Source: Oceanicella sp. SM1341
Lineage (GTDB): Bacteria > Pseudomonadota > Alphaproteobacteria > Rhodobacterales > Rhodobacteraceae
Assembly (NCBI RefSeq): GCF_003448965.1
Contig: NZ_QRGC01000009.1
Coordinates: 117,490 to 181,489 of the forward strand
Length of the DNA stretch: 64,000 bases
Reading direction: 5' to 3'
The notes under the pieces are model-generated. The model saw only the letters and a program-made list of their open reading frames with translations, made no database searches and was not told where the DNA came from. Shown here piece by piece: positions 41,167 to 50,108 of the stretch. The translations under genes were made by a program, and so were the position numbers. Numbering within the stretch: the stretch's first letter is position 1; each line of letters starts with the position of its first letter.

Positions 41167-41930
41167 GCTTCACCCTTTCGCTCGCGGGGCAGACCGCGCT
41201 CGTCACCGGCGCCAGCGGCGGGCTGGGCCGGCATTTCGCCGGGCTGCTCGCCGGGGCCGGCGCGCGGGTGGTGCTCGCCGCCCGGCGCCGCGAGGCGCTG
41301 GAGGAGGCCTGCGCCGAGATCCGCGCCGCCGGCGGCACGGCGGAGGCGGTGGCGATGGACGTGACCGACCCCGCCTCGGTGGAGGCCGCATTCGACGCCG
41401 CCTGCGCCGCCTTCGGCCCGCCCGACATCCTCATCAACAACGCCGGCATCTCCGGCGGCGGCCCGGCCCTCGACGTGACGCCGCAGGACTGGTCGGCAGT
41501 GATCGACACCAACCTCACCGGCTGTTTCACCGTGGCCTGCGCCGGCGCGCGCCGGCTGCGCGATGCGGGCCGGCCGGGGGTGGTGGTCAACATCGCCTCC
41601 ATCCTCGGGCTCCGGGTGGCCGGCGGGCTCGCGCCCTATGCCGCGGCGAAGGCCGGGCTGGTGCAGCTCACCTCGGCGCTGGCCCTCGAATGGGCGCGGC
41701 ACGGCATCCGGGTGAACGCCCTCGCGCCGGGCTATGTCGAGACCGACATCAACCGCGCGTTCTTCGCCACCGAGCCCGGGCAGGCGCTGGTCCGGCGCAT
41801 CCCGCAGCGCAGGCTGGGGCAGATGTCGGACCTCGACCTGCCGCTGCTCGCCCTCTGTGCGCCCGGCTCGGGCTATGTCACCGGCTCGGTGCTCGCCGTC
41901 GACGGCGGGCACCTCGCAAGTTCGCTCTGA
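41163..41930 (+). CDS. SDR family oxidoreductase (LvaD-like position)
   Basis: 255-aa classical short-chain dehydrogenase. The cofactor motif TGASGGLG lies near residues 15-22, then NNAG, a serine in NIASILG, and the Tyr-Lys pair in YAAAKAG. It begins a plus-strand set SDR, acyl-CoA dehydrogenase, APH kinase, DUF6285. In the Pseudomonas levulinate pathway the SDR LvaD reduces a 4-ketoacyl-CoA; here that role is inferred from gene company only. The glycine motif does not follow the TGXXXRXG form of pteridine reductases. Confidence 0.9.
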   Translation: MSFTLSLAGQTALVTGASGGLGRHFAGLLAGAGARVVLAARRREALEEACAEIRAAGGTAEAVAMDVTDPASVEAAFDAACAAFGPPDILINNAGISGGGPALDVTPQDWSAVIDTNLTGCFTVACAGARRLRDAGRPGVVVNIASILGLRVAGGLAPYAAAKAGLVQLTSALALEWARHGIRVNALAPGYVETDINRAFFATEPGQALVRRIPQRRLGQMSDLDLPLLALCAPGSGYVTGSVLAVDGGHLASSL

Positions 41931-41951
41931 GCCCCCGAAAGGAGCCGCCCC

Positions 41952-43154
41952 TTGGATTTCGCCCTTTCCCCCGAGACAGACGCCCTGCGCAGCCGGGTGC
42001 GCGATTTCGTCGAGACCCGGATCATCCCGCTTGAGGCCGACCCCGCCGCCCGCGACGCGCATGAGAACATCGCCGAGCCCGCCCTGCAGCGCCTGCGCGC
42101 CGAGGTGAAGGCCGCCGGCCTCTGGGCGCCGCAGATGCCGGTGGCCCGCGGCGGGCTCGGCCTCGGCCCGGTGGGGATGGCCGCCCTCTACGAGGAGATG
42201 AACCGCTCGATCTTCGGCCCGGTGTGCTTCAACTGCGCCGCCCCGGACGATGGCAACATGATGCTGCTGGAGAAGGTGGGCACCGAAGCGCAGAAGGCGC
42301 GCTGGCTGCAGCCCGTCGTCGACGGCGCGGTGCGCAGCGCCTTCGTGATGACCGAGCCCGCGCCCGGCTCCGGCTCCGACCCCGCCGGGATGATGCGCAC
42401 CACGGCCGAGAAGCGCGGCGACCGCTGGGTGGTGAACGGCACCAAGTGGTTCATCACCGGGGCGGGTGTGGCGGCGCATTTCCTGCTGGTCGCGCGCACC
42501 TCGGACGACCCGCGCCGCGGCCTCACCTGTTTCCTGTTCCACCGCGACGACCCGGGCTGGGAGATTGTCCGCCGCATCCCCATCATGGGGCCGGAGGAGC
42601 ATGGCGGGCATTGCGAGCTCGTGTTCGAGGGGCTCGAGATCCCCGACGAGAACCGGCTGATGGGCGTGGGCGAGGGGCTGAAGGCCACGCAGATCCGGCT
42701 CGGCACCGCCCGGCTCACCCATTGCATGCGCTGGCTGGGGATGGCGCGCCGGGCGCTGGAGATCGGCGAGGCACATGTGCGCGAGCGCATCGCCTTCGGC
42801 ACGCCGCTGGCCGCGCACGAGAGCGTGCAGACCCTGCTGGGCGAGGCGGCGATGCAGATCGAGATCGGCCGGCTGCTCACCATGAAGGCCGCCTGGAAGC
42901 TCGAGCAGGGCGATTTCGCCCGCAAGGAGGTGAGCATGGCCAAGATCGTGGTGGCCGACGCGCTGCAGCAGGCGGTGGACACCGCCATCCAGCTCAACGG
43001 CGCGAAGGGCTATTCCACCGACACGCCGCTGGAGTGGATGTACCGCTACGCCCGCCAGGCGCGGCTGGTCGACGGCGCCTCGGAGGTGCACAAGATGGTG
43101 CTGTCGCGCTTCCTCGCGAAGGAGGGGCGCGACTTCTGGGGCTGGGGCGTCTGA
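41952..43154 (+). CDS. acyl-CoA dehydrogenase family protein (LvaC/ACAD10-like)
   Basis: 400-aa FAD-dependent acyl-CoA dehydrogenase-family enzyme. It starts at TTG 41952 after AAAGGAG. N-terminal helical, middle beta (FVMTEPAPGSGSDP, FITGAG) and C-terminal helical domains are all recognisable, with GAKGYSTDTPLEWMYR near the flavin site. Adjacency to an APH-type kinase and DUF6285 mirrors LvaC/LvaA/LvaB and the fused APH-ACAD of animal ACAD10/11, which convert 4-hydroxyacyl-CoAs through a phosphorylated intermediate. Its stop overlaps the kinase start. Confidence 0.92.
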   Translation: MDFALSPETDALRSRVRDFVETRIIPLEADPAARDAHENIAEPALQRLRAEVKAAGLWAPQMPVARGGLGLGPVGMAALYEEMNRSIFGPVCFNCAAPDDGNMMLLEKVGTEAQKARWLQPVVDGAVRSAFVMTEPAPGSGSDPAGMMRTTAEKRGDRWVVNGTKWFITGAGVAAHFLLVARTSDDPRRGLTCFLFHRDDPGWEIVRRIPIMGPEEHGGHCELVFEGLEIPDENRLMGVGEGLKATQIRLGTARLTHCMRWLGMARRALEIGEAHVRERIAFGTPLAAHESVQTLLGEAAMQIEIGRLLTMKAAWKLEQGDFARKEVSMAKIVVADALQQAVDTAIQLNGAKGYSTDTPLEWMYRYARQARLVDGASEVHKMVLSRFLAKEGRDFWGWGV

Positions 43155-44185
43155 TGGAGGGGCATCGGGCCGCGCTGGAAGCCTGGCTCGCCGCGCGCGC
43201 CGGCGCCGCCTCGGCCCGGGTGAGCGGCCTCGCGAAGCTCTCCGGCGGGGCGATACAGGAGAACTGGGCGCTCGATGTCGCTTTCGAGGGCGGCAGCCGG
43301 CCCGGCGGCCTCGCGCTGGTGCTGCGCACCGACGCGCCCTCGGGCGTGGCGGAAAGCCTTGGCCGGGCCGAGGAATTCGCCCTGTTCAGCGCCGCCCATG
43401 CCGCGGGTGTGACCGTGCCCGAGCCGCTGTGGCTCGACGCGGAAGGGGCGGTGACGGGCCGTCCGCTCTTCGTGATGGCTCGGGTGCGCGGCGTGGCGGC
43501 GGGCCACCTGCTGGTGCGCGCCATGGCCGAGGGCGGCGCGCAGGGGCCGGCGGCTGGGGCGGCGCTCGCCCGTACGCTCGGGGTCGAGCTTGCCCGCATC
43601 CACACGATCACCCCGCCGCGGGCCGAGCTCGGCTTTCTCGGCGCGGTGCCGGAGAACCCGGGCCTCGCGGCCGTGGCCGAGTTCCGCCGCTGGCTCGACG
43701 GTCACCGGGTGCCGCACCCGATCCTCGAGTGGGGCCTGCGCTGGCTGGAGCGCAACGCGCCGCCGCCGGGGCCCCCGGTGCTGTGCCACAATGATTTCCG
43801 CACCGGCAACTACATGGTCGAGGGCGCTCGGCTCACCGCGGTGCTGGACTGGGAGTTTGCCGCCTGGGGCGATGCGCAGGCCGATCTGGGCTGGTTCTGC
43901 GCGCCCTGCTGGCGCTTCGGCGCGCTGGCGGCGGAGGCGGGCGGCATCGCGCCGCGCGAGGCTTTCTACGCGGGCTACGAGGCCGCCGGCGGCCGGGTGG
44001 ACCGCCCCCGTGCGCGCTACTGGGAGGTGATGGCCACGCTCCGCTGGGCGGTGATCGCGCTGCAGCAGGCGGAGCGGCATGTCTCGGGCGGCGAGCGCAG
44101 CCTCGAGCTCGCGCTCACCGCCCATGTGCTGCCGGCGCTCGAGCTCGACATCATGGAGATGACCGCGGAGGAGAGCCATGCGTGA
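43154..44185 (+). CDS. APH-type phosphotransferase family protein (LvaA-like)
   Basis: 343-aa kinase-fold protein. The ATP-binding N-lobe is followed by the Brenner motif LCHNDFRTGNYMV (catalytic Asp) and metal motif LDWEFA. ATG 43154 shares a base with the upstream stop. Aminoglycoside resistance is unlikely: beside acyl-CoA dehydrogenase and DUF6285 genes, it more likely phosphorylates the 4-hydroxyl of an acyl-CoA as LvaA does. It overlaps the DUF6285 gene by 8 bp. Confidence 0.9.
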   Translation: MEGHRAALEAWLAARAGAASARVSGLAKLSGGAIQENWALDVAFEGGSRPGGLALVLRTDAPSGVAESLGRAEEFALFSAAHAAGVTVPEPLWLDAEGAVTGRPLFVMARVRGVAAGHLLVRAMAEGGAQGPAAGAALARTLGVELARIHTITPPRAELGFLGAVPENPGLAAVAEFRRWLDGHRVPHPILEWGLRWLERNAPPPGPPVLCHNDFRTGNYMVEGARLTAVLDWEFAAWGDAQADLGWFCAPCWRFGALAAEAGGIAPREAFYAGYEAAGGRVDRPRARYWEVMATLRWAVIALQQAERHVSGGERSLELALTAHVLPALELDIMEMTAEESHA

Positions 44186-44537
44186 CGCCCCCGAGGCCGC
44201 CGACCTCATCGCCACCGCGCTGGAGGTCTACCGGGCCGAACTGATGCCCGAGCTGCCCGAGGCGGCGCGCTACCGCGGGCTGATGGTGGCCAACGCCCTC
44301 GCCATCGCCCTGCGGCAGGTGGAGGCGGGCGAAGCCCCGCTGCGCGCGGAGGTCGAACGCCTCGCCGCCCTGCGGCCGGAGGACCCCGACCAGGCCCGCT
44401 TTGCCGCCGACATCCGCGCCGGGCGCTACGACCCCGGCACGCCGGACCATGCCGCCGCCGCGGCGCATCTCGCCGCCCTCGCCCGCGAAAAGGCCGCCGA
44501 GAGCGCCCCGCGCGCGCTGGGGCGCGGCGGTACGTGA
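44178..44537 (+). CDS. DUF6285 domain-containing protein (LvaB-like)
   Basis: 119-aa, mostly helical small protein of the DUF6285 family (LEVYRAELMPELP, YRGLMVANALAIALRQ). It overlaps the APH kinase gene, and the size and position match LvaB, the small partner needed by the LvaA kinase in Pseudomonas. No enzyme motif is visible. The C-terminal tail is Ala-rich. Confidence 0.88.
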   Translation: MRDAPEAADLIATALEVYRAELMPELPEAARYRGLMVANALAIALRQVEAGEAPLRAEVERLAALRPEDPDQARFAADIRAGRYDPGTPDHAAAAAHLAALAREKAAESAPRALGRGGT

Positions 44538-44780
44538 CCCTGCGTCGCCCCCGCGCAGGCAGTGGCTTTCCCGCGCCGCCAGAGGGGATGCGCAGGCGTC
44601 CGGGCCCCGGGGGTGGGCGGAAAGAGGCCGCACTGGCCCGTGCGCTCGGGAGCAGACCGCGCGGGCGAGGATACGACCACCCCGCGACGCGTGGGGACAG
44701 CAGGACACCGCGCCCCGGAGCGCGGCGGTGACAGGATTTCACGCCCGCAGCGGCGCCGCGACACGAAGGAGGAGTGCAAC

Positions 44781-45728
44781 ATGGCCCTGCCGGACCAGCT
44801 CAAGGGGCGGCTGCGGCTGCCGGTGGTCGCAGCACCGATGTTCCTCGCCTCGGGGCCGGACCTGGTGGTGGAGACCTGCCGGGCCGGCGCGCTCGGCACC
44901 TTCCCGGCGCTGAACCAGCGCAGCACGGAAGGCTACGGAGACTGGCTCTCCGAAATCCGTGACCGGCTGGCGGAGGCCGAGGCGGCGGGCGGGCCGCCCC
45001 CCGCGCCCTTCGGCGTCAACCTCATCGTGCACCGCACCAACCCTCGCCTCGACGCCGACCTCGAGATGACCGTGCGCCACAAGGTGCCGGTGGTCATCAC
45101 CTCGCTCGGCGCGGTGCCCGAGCTGGTGCGCGAGGTGCAGGCCTATGGCGGCGTGGTGTTCCACGACGTGATCAGCCTGCGCCACGCCCGCAAGGCGGCC
45201 GGCGCCGGGGTGGACGGCATCATCGCGGTGAGCGCGGGCGCGGGCGGCCACGCGGGGCGGATGAGCCCCTTCGCGCTTACCTCCGAGATCCGCGGCTTCT
45301 TCGACGGCACCTTGCTGCTGGCCGGGGCGATCAACACCGGCGCGCAGGTGGCAGCAGCCCGCGCGATGGGCGCCGACCTCGCCTATCTCGGCACCCGCTT
45401 CATCGCCACGCGCGAGGCGCTCTCGCCGCGCGAGCACAAGGCGATGATCCTCGGCGCCGACGCGGCCGACGTGATCTACACCGACCGCATCAGCGGGGTG
45501 AACGCGAATTTCCTGCGCCCCAGCATCGCCGCCGCCGGGCTCGACCCCGACGCCCTGCCGCCGCACGAGGGGCTCGACATGGCCGCCGACGTGAAGGCCT
45601 GGAAGACCATCTGGTCGGCCGGCGAGGGCGTGGGCGGCATCACCGACCTGCCCGGCGCCTCCGAGCTCTGCGCCCGGCTGGGCGAGGAATACCGCGCCGC
45701 GGTGCGGGCGCTTGCCGCCGGGTTCTGA
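44781..45728 (+). CDS. nitronate monooxygenase-like FMN enzyme
   Basis: 315-aa TIM-barrel flavoprotein of the nitronate monooxygenase/2-nitropropane dioxygenase family. Signatures: APMFLASGPDLV at the N-terminus, GVNLIVHRTN, VSAGAGGHAGR (the family's catalytic His loop) and GADLAYLGTRFIAT at the phosphate site. A strong AAGGAGGAG site precedes the ATG. The 243-bp gap upstream holds no recognisable feature. It may belong with the preceding acyl-CoA genes or act in detoxifying nitroalkanes. Confidence 0.9.
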   Translation: MALPDQLKGRLRLPVVAAPMFLASGPDLVVETCRAGALGTFPALNQRSTEGYGDWLSEIRDRLAEAEAAGGPPPAPFGVNLIVHRTNPRLDADLEMTVRHKVPVVITSLGAVPELVREVQAYGGVVFHDVISLRHARKAAGAGVDGIIAVSAGAGGHAGRMSPFALTSEIRGFFDGTLLLAGAINTGAQVAAARAMGADLAYLGTRFIATREALSPREHKAMILGADAADVIYTDRISGVNANFLRPSIAAAGLDPDALPPHEGLDMAADVKAWKTIWSAGEGVGGITDLPGASELCARLGEEYRAAVRALAAGF

Positions 45729-45749
45729 TTTCGTGAACGCTGTGTCGTC

Positions 45750-45768
45750 GGGTCAATACTATTTACCC
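45750..45768. promoter_or_regulatory. 19-bp near-perfect palindrome before gntP-type gene
   Basis: GGGTCAATA-C-TATTTACCC has eight of nine arm positions complementary. It begins 22 bp after the nitronate monooxygenase stop and lies 72 bp upstream of the permease ATG, in a locally A+T-rich patch suitable for a promoter. A dimeric regulator site is likely; no regulator gene is adjacent. Confidence 0.55.
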
Positions 45769-45840
45769 TTGCCGCGAACGGACTAGGGTTCCCCGGACGA
45801 ACCGTCGCGGCGCGGCGGAGAAACCTGGGGGGAAACCACG

Positions 45841-47232
45841 ATGGATCTGGGGCTCGTCGGCATATTACTGTCGCTGTGTCTGCTCATGTATCTCGCGTAT
45901 CGCGGGATCAACGTTCTCATTCTCGCACCGCTGCTGGCGCTGCTCGCGGCGCTGCTGAGCGGCGGCACGCCGCTGCTGGGCACCTACACGCAGGTGTTCA
46001 TGGCCGCACTCGGCGGCTACGTGATCAAGTATTTCCCGCTGTTCCTGCTCGGCGCCATCTTCGGCAAGCTGATGGCCGACAGCGGCTCGGCGCGGGCGAT
46101 CGCGGAATGGATCGTCTCGCGGCTCGGCGGCCAGCACGCGATGACCGCGGTGGTGCTGAGCTGCGGCGTGCTCACCTATGGCGGCGTGTCGCTCTTCGTG
46201 GTGGCCTTCGCGGTCTACCCGATCGCGAACGAGCTGTGCCGGCGCGCCGACATTCCCAAGCGGCTGATCCCGGCGGCCATCGCCCTCGGCTCCTTCACCT
46301 TCACCATGACCGCGCTGCCCGGCACCCCGGCCATCCAGAACGCCATTCCCATGCCCTATTTCGGCACCACGCCCTTCGCGGCGCCGATCCTGGGCACGCT
46401 GGCGGGGCTGATCATGTTCTTCGGCGGCACCTTCTGGCTCAACCGCCGCGCCGCGGCGGCGGCGGCGAAGGGCGAGGGCTACGGCCAGCACGAGGCCGTG
46501 GCCGCCGACGCGCCCGACCGCGACGCCACCGACCATCCGCCCGCCTTCGCCATCGCCATCGCGCCGGCGGTGAGCGTGATCGTGCTCAACGCGCTCTTCA
46601 CCTACGTGATCATCCCCTGGATGGACACTTCCTACCTCGCCGAGGAGCAGTACGGCGCCACCGACATCTCCTCCGTGCGCGGCATCTGGGCGATCATCGC
46701 GGCCCTCGTTCTCTCCATCGTGCTGCTGGTGGCGCTCAACTACCGCCGCCTGCCGCGGCTGAAGGACAGCATCAACTCCGGCACCATGGGCTCGCTCCTG
46801 CCGGTGTTCAACACCGCCTCCGAGGTGGGCTACGGGGCCACCATCGCCGCCCTGCCGGCCTTCGCACTGGTGCGCGACGCGGTGCTGGGCGTGTCCTCGA
46901 ACCCGCTGGTCTCGGTCGCGGTCTCGACCAACGTGCTCGCCGGCATCACCGGCTCGGCCTCGGGCGGCATGTCCATCGCGCTGGAGACGCTGGGCGCGCA
47001 GTTCATGGAACTGGCCCAGCAGCAGGGCATCGACCCCGGGCTGATGCACCGGGTGGCAGCACTCTCCTCCGGCGGGTTCGACGCGCTGCCGCACAACGGC
47101 GCAGTGATCACCCTGCTCGCCATCACCGGGCTGAACCACAAGCAGTCCTACGGCGACATCTTCGTGGTGGCGGTGATGATCCCGGTGGTCGCCACCATCG
47201 CGGTGATCCTGCTCGGCTCGCTGGCGCTCTGA
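45841..47232 (+). CDS. GntP family permease
   Basis: 463-aa inner-membrane proton symporter of the gluconate permease family with about 12-14 hydrophobic segments. Typical features: FPLFLLGAIFGKLMADSG, SCGVLTYGGVSLFVVAF, ALPGTPAIQNAIP, GSASGGMSI and SSGGFDALPHNGAV. Members import gluconate or short hydroxy acids such as 3-hydroxybutyrate. A CTGGGGGGAA stretch precedes the ATG. The substrate is uncertain; downstream of an acyl-CoA-type locus, a hydroxy acid is attractive (inference). Confidence 0.92.
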   Translation: MDLGLVGILLSLCLLMYLAYRGINVLILAPLLALLAALLSGGTPLLGTYTQVFMAALGGYVIKYFPLFLLGAIFGKLMADSGSARAIAEWIVSRLGGQHAMTAVVLSCGVLTYGGVSLFVVAFAVYPIANELCRRADIPKRLIPAAIALGSFTFTMTALPGTPAIQNAIPMPYFGTTPFAAPILGTLAGLIMFFGGTFWLNRRAAAAAAKGEGYGQHEAVAADAPDRDATDHPPAFAIAIAPAVSVIVLNALFTYVIIPWMDTSYLAEEQYGATDISSVRGIWAIIAALVLSIVLLVALNYRRLPRLKDSINSGTMGSLLPVFNTASEVGYGATIAALPAFALVRDAVLGVSSNPLVSVAVSTNVLAGITGSASGGMSIALETLGAQFMELAQQQGIDPGLMHRVAALSSGGFDALPHNGAVITLLAITGLNHKQSYGDIFVVAVMIPVVATIAVILLGSLAL

Positions 47233-47407
47233 CCTGCGGTGAGGGCAGGGCGGGGCTGCAAACTCGGCCCTGCCCTTCCCCGGCGCGCGGGTGTAGACCG
47301 GCTCAGGCGCGGCTCGCCGCCCCGGCGGGCCGTCCTATCTGCCGGGATGACTGCCCGGACGGCCGGCCCCCGCAGCCGGCCGACGACCCTCAGAAAGCGA
47401 GCCCCAC

Positions 47408-49216
47408 GTGTCGAGACATCTCAAAGACCCCCTGGACCCCGAGCGCGATTTCCTCGTCGGCACGCCCGGGGCCGGGGCGGAGCTGGTGTGGTACGTCGAC
47501 TACACCTTCCGCCACGCCGACCGCGGACGCGCGGTGATCCTCAAGGCCATGGAACACCTGGGCGAGCATGACGCCGTGATCGCCATCCGCCAGAACCCCT
47601 CGGGCGCGCGCATGCCCGAGAGCGACCTCGCCGCCCGCGCCGCCGTGGCCGCCGGCCTGCAGGGCCGCTTCCTCGACATGCACCAGGCGCTCACCAGCCA
47701 CCACGGCGCCTTCGACCGCGCGGCGATGTGCGGGATCGCGGCCGAACTGGGGCTCGACACGGCCCGGTTCGAGGCCGATCTCGACTCCGGGGAGGTGGGC
47801 GCGCGCATCGCCGAGGACCGTGCCTCCGCCACGCGGGGCGGAGCGGCCATGACGCCGCTGCTGTTCATCGACAACCGTCTCTACCTCGGCGCCTGGGACG
47901 AGGTGGAGCTCATCGAGGCGGTGAAACGCCCGCTCGGCCTGCGGGTGCGCCTCGCGGCGGATGATTTCTTCCACTGGGCGGCCTCGGCGGGGCTGGTGCT
48001 GCTGGTCGCCACGCTCGCGGCGCTGGTGGTGGCCAACATCGGCTACCACGAGCTCTACGAGCGGGTGCGCGACACGGATTTCGGCTTCACCTGGGGCGAG
48101 GCCGGCTTCGCCCTGCCGCTGGAGCAGTGGATCAACGACGGGCTGATGGCGGTGTTCTTCCTGATCGTGGGCATCGAGATCAAGCGCGAGCTGGTGGACG
48201 GCGAGCTGTCCGACCCCGCGCGCGCCGCCCTGCCGATCATCGGCGCCATCGGCGGCATGGCGGCCCCCGCGCTCATCTACACCGCCTTCAACATCGGCAC
48301 CGAGACCGCGCATGGCTGGGGCATTCCCATGGCCACCGACATCGCCTTCACCCTCGGGCTGATGGCGCTGCTGGGCCGGCATGTGCCCACCTCGCTGAAG
48401 ATCTTCGTCTCGGCGCTGGCCATCGCCGACGATCTCGGCGCCATCCTGGTGATCGCGGCCTTCTACGGCGACGGGCTGGAGCCCACGCCGCTGGTGGGTG
48501 CGGCACTGGTGCTGGCGGTGATGGCGCTGATGAACCGCACGCGGGTCTATGCCCGCACGCCCTACCTCATCCTCGGCGTGCTGCTCTGGGGCTTCGTGCA
48601 TGCCTCGGGCCTGCACGCCACGCTCGCGGGCGTGCTCACCGCCGTGGCCATCCCCTCGCGGCGCAGCGGAAACCTGCACGGCGTCGCGGCGCAGACCGCC
48701 GCGGTGTTCGAGGCCGAGCTCGACGACCGCGAGGAGGAGCGCCCCACCGTCCGCGACGGCACGCTCTCCATCCTGCAGAACGCGCTGGAGCGGCTGCGCG
48801 AGCCGGGCGTGCACCTGCAGCGCGCGCTGGAGAGCTGGTCGAACTTCCTCATCCTGCCGCTCTTCGCCTTCTTCAACACCGGCATCGCGGTGGGCAGTGC
48901 CAGCTTCTCGGTCTCCTCGCCGGAGGTGCTGGGCGTGGTCGGCGGCCTTGCCATCGGCAAGCCGCTGGGCATCTTCACCGTGTGCTGGGTGTCGGTGAAG
49001 CTGGGCATCACCCGGCTCTCGCCCGACATCCGCTGGTCGCAGATGCTGGGGGCGGGCTGCCTCGCGGGCGTGGGCTTCACCATGTCGATCTTCATCGCCT
49101 CCGCCGCCTTCTCGGGCGAGGAGCTGGAGGGGGTGAAGCTTGCCATCCTGCTCGCCTCCACCGCCTCGGCGCTCGTCGGCATGGGCATCCTCTGGGCGGT
49201 GCGCCGGCGCGGCTGA
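47408..49216 (+). CDS. nhaA: Na+/H+ antiporter NhaA with N-terminal thioredoxin-like domain
   Basis: 602-aa fusion. Residues about 1-170 form a DsbA/thioredoxin-like domain; residues 180-595 form NhaA with the ion-binding pair in IADDLGAI (about 337-344), MATDIAFTLG and a C-terminal GVGFTMSIFIA. The thioredoxin part lacks a CxxC motif where DsbA proteins carry it (it reads WYVDYTFRHADRG), so a redox role is improbable; it may be regulatory or structural. The start is GTG 47408 with a weak ribosome site. A cytoplasmic location for the domain is expected, since there is no signal sequence. Confidence 0.92.
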   Translation: MSRHLKDPLDPERDFLVGTPGAGAELVWYVDYTFRHADRGRAVILKAMEHLGEHDAVIAIRQNPSGARMPESDLAARAAVAAGLQGRFLDMHQALTSHHGAFDRAAMCGIAAELGLDTARFEADLDSGEVGARIAEDRASATRGGAAMTPLLFIDNRLYLGAWDEVELIEAVKRPLGLRVRLAADDFFHWAASAGLVLLVATLAALVVANIGYHELYERVRDTDFGFTWGEAGFALPLEQWINDGLMAVFFLIVGIEIKRELVDGELSDPARAALPIIGAIGGMAAPALIYTAFNIGTETAHGWGIPMATDIAFTLGLMALLGRHVPTSLKIFVSALAIADDLGAILVIAAFYGDGLEPTPLVGAALVLAVMALMNRTRVYARTPYLILGVLLWGFVHASGLHATLAGVLTAVAIPSRRSGNLHGVAAQTAAVFEAELDDREEERPTVRDGTLSILQNALERLREPGVHLQRALESWSNFLILPLFAFFNTGIAVGSASFSVSSPEVLGVVGGLAIGKPLGIFTVCWVSVKLGITRLSPDIRWSQMLGAGCLAGVGFTMSIFIASAAFSGEELEGVKLAILLASTASALVGMGILWAVRRRG

Positions 49217-49250
49217 GGCGCGACCGGGGCCCCGCCACCCGGACAGGAAA

Positions 49251-49281
49251 ACGCCGCGCCCGGGGGCTCCGGGCGCGGCGT
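49251..49281 (-). terminator. rho-independent terminator of metNIQ operon
   Basis: A 13-bp perfect stem (ACGCCGCGCCCGG with CCGGGCGCGGCGT) and 5-base loop, followed on the minus strand by TTTTCC. It lies between the convergent nhaA and metQ stops and probably serves the met operon; the hairpin may also help end nhaA transcription. Confidence 0.85.
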
Positions 49282-49304
49282 CTCTCGTTCCGGGGATCGG
49301 CGTC

Positions 49305-50087
49305 TTACCAGCTGGTGACGACGGCGCCCTCGTATTTCTCCTCGATGAACTGCTTCACCGCGTCGGAGTGGTAGGCGTTGATCAGCGTCGGCAGCCAGGG
49401 GGCGTCCTGCTCGTCGGAGCGCACGGCGATCACGTTCACGTAGGGGCTGTCCTTGGGCTCCTGCGCGATGGAATCGACACCCGGCTTAAGCCCGGCCTCC
49501 ATGGCGTAGTTGGTGTTGATCACCGTCGCGTCCACGTCCTGCAGCGAGCGGGGCAGCTGGGCGGCGTCGAGCTCGAGGAAGTCGATGTTCTTCGGGTTCT
49601 CGGTCACGTCGAGCGGCGAGGCGGCGAGGCCGGCCGCGTCATCCACGCCGATGTAGCCCAGGCTCTCGAGCAGCAGCAGCGCGCGGCCGCCGTTGGTGGG
49701 GTCGTTGGGGATGGCGATGGAGCCGCCCTCGGGCAGGTCGTCGAGCGAGGTAAGCTGCTCGGAGTAGACGCCCATCGGGTAGTTCACCGTGGTGGCGACG
49801 GAGACGAGGTCGAAGCCCCGGTCGCGCACCTGGTTGTCGAGGTAGGGCTGGTGCTGGAAGGAGTTCGCGTCGAGGTCGCCGTCGGCCAGGGCCTGGTTGG
49901 GCACCACGTAGTCGGAGAACTCCATGATCTCGATCTCGAGACCTTCCTTCGCGGCCTCCTCGGCCACCTTCTCCATGATGGCGGCATGCGGCCCGGGGGT
50001 GACGCCCACCTTGATGGTCTCGGCGGAGGCGGCGCCGGCGATGAGGCCGAAACCGGCCGCCAGCGCGGCGAATTTCAGTGCGGACAT
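49305..50087 (-). CDS. metQ: methionine ABC transporter substrate-binding protein (MetQ/NlpA)
   Basis: 260-aa periplasmic binding protein. The signal peptide covers about residues 1-22 and ends ASA before ETIKVGV. No lipobox cysteine is present, so it is likely soluble rather than a lipoprotein. The core has the NlpA/MetQ pattern VTPGPHAAIMEKV, DANSFQHQPYLDNQ and PNDPTNGGRALLLL. It is last in the metN-metI-metQ order, followed by a clear terminator. Confidence 0.93.
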   Translation of the reverse strand: MSALKFAALAAGFGLIAGAASAETIKVGVTPGPHAAIMEKVAEEAAKEGLEIEIMEFSDYVVPNQALADGDLDANSFQHQPYLDNQVRDRGFDLVSVATTVNYPMGVYSEQLTSLDDLPEGGSIAIPNDPTNGGRALLLLESLGYIGVDDAAGLAASPLDVTENPKNIDFLELDAAQLPRSLQDVDATVINTNYAMEAGLKPGVDSIAQEPKDSPYVNVIAVRSDEQDAPWLPTLINAYHSDAVKQFIEEKYEGAVVTSW

Positions 50088-50108
50088 GTCTGCTTCCTTC
50101 CTTGGAGG

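Noticed and set aside
41163..41930. SDR as PruA-type pteridine reductase for the nearby PruR-DcpA pair
   Set aside because: Its glycine motif is TGASGGLG rather than TGXXXRXG, and it is coupled to acyl-CoA genes.
43154..44185. Aminoglycoside resistance gene
   Set aside because: The APH fold is shared, but the operon with acyl-CoA dehydrogenase and DUF6285 indicates metabolic kinase function.
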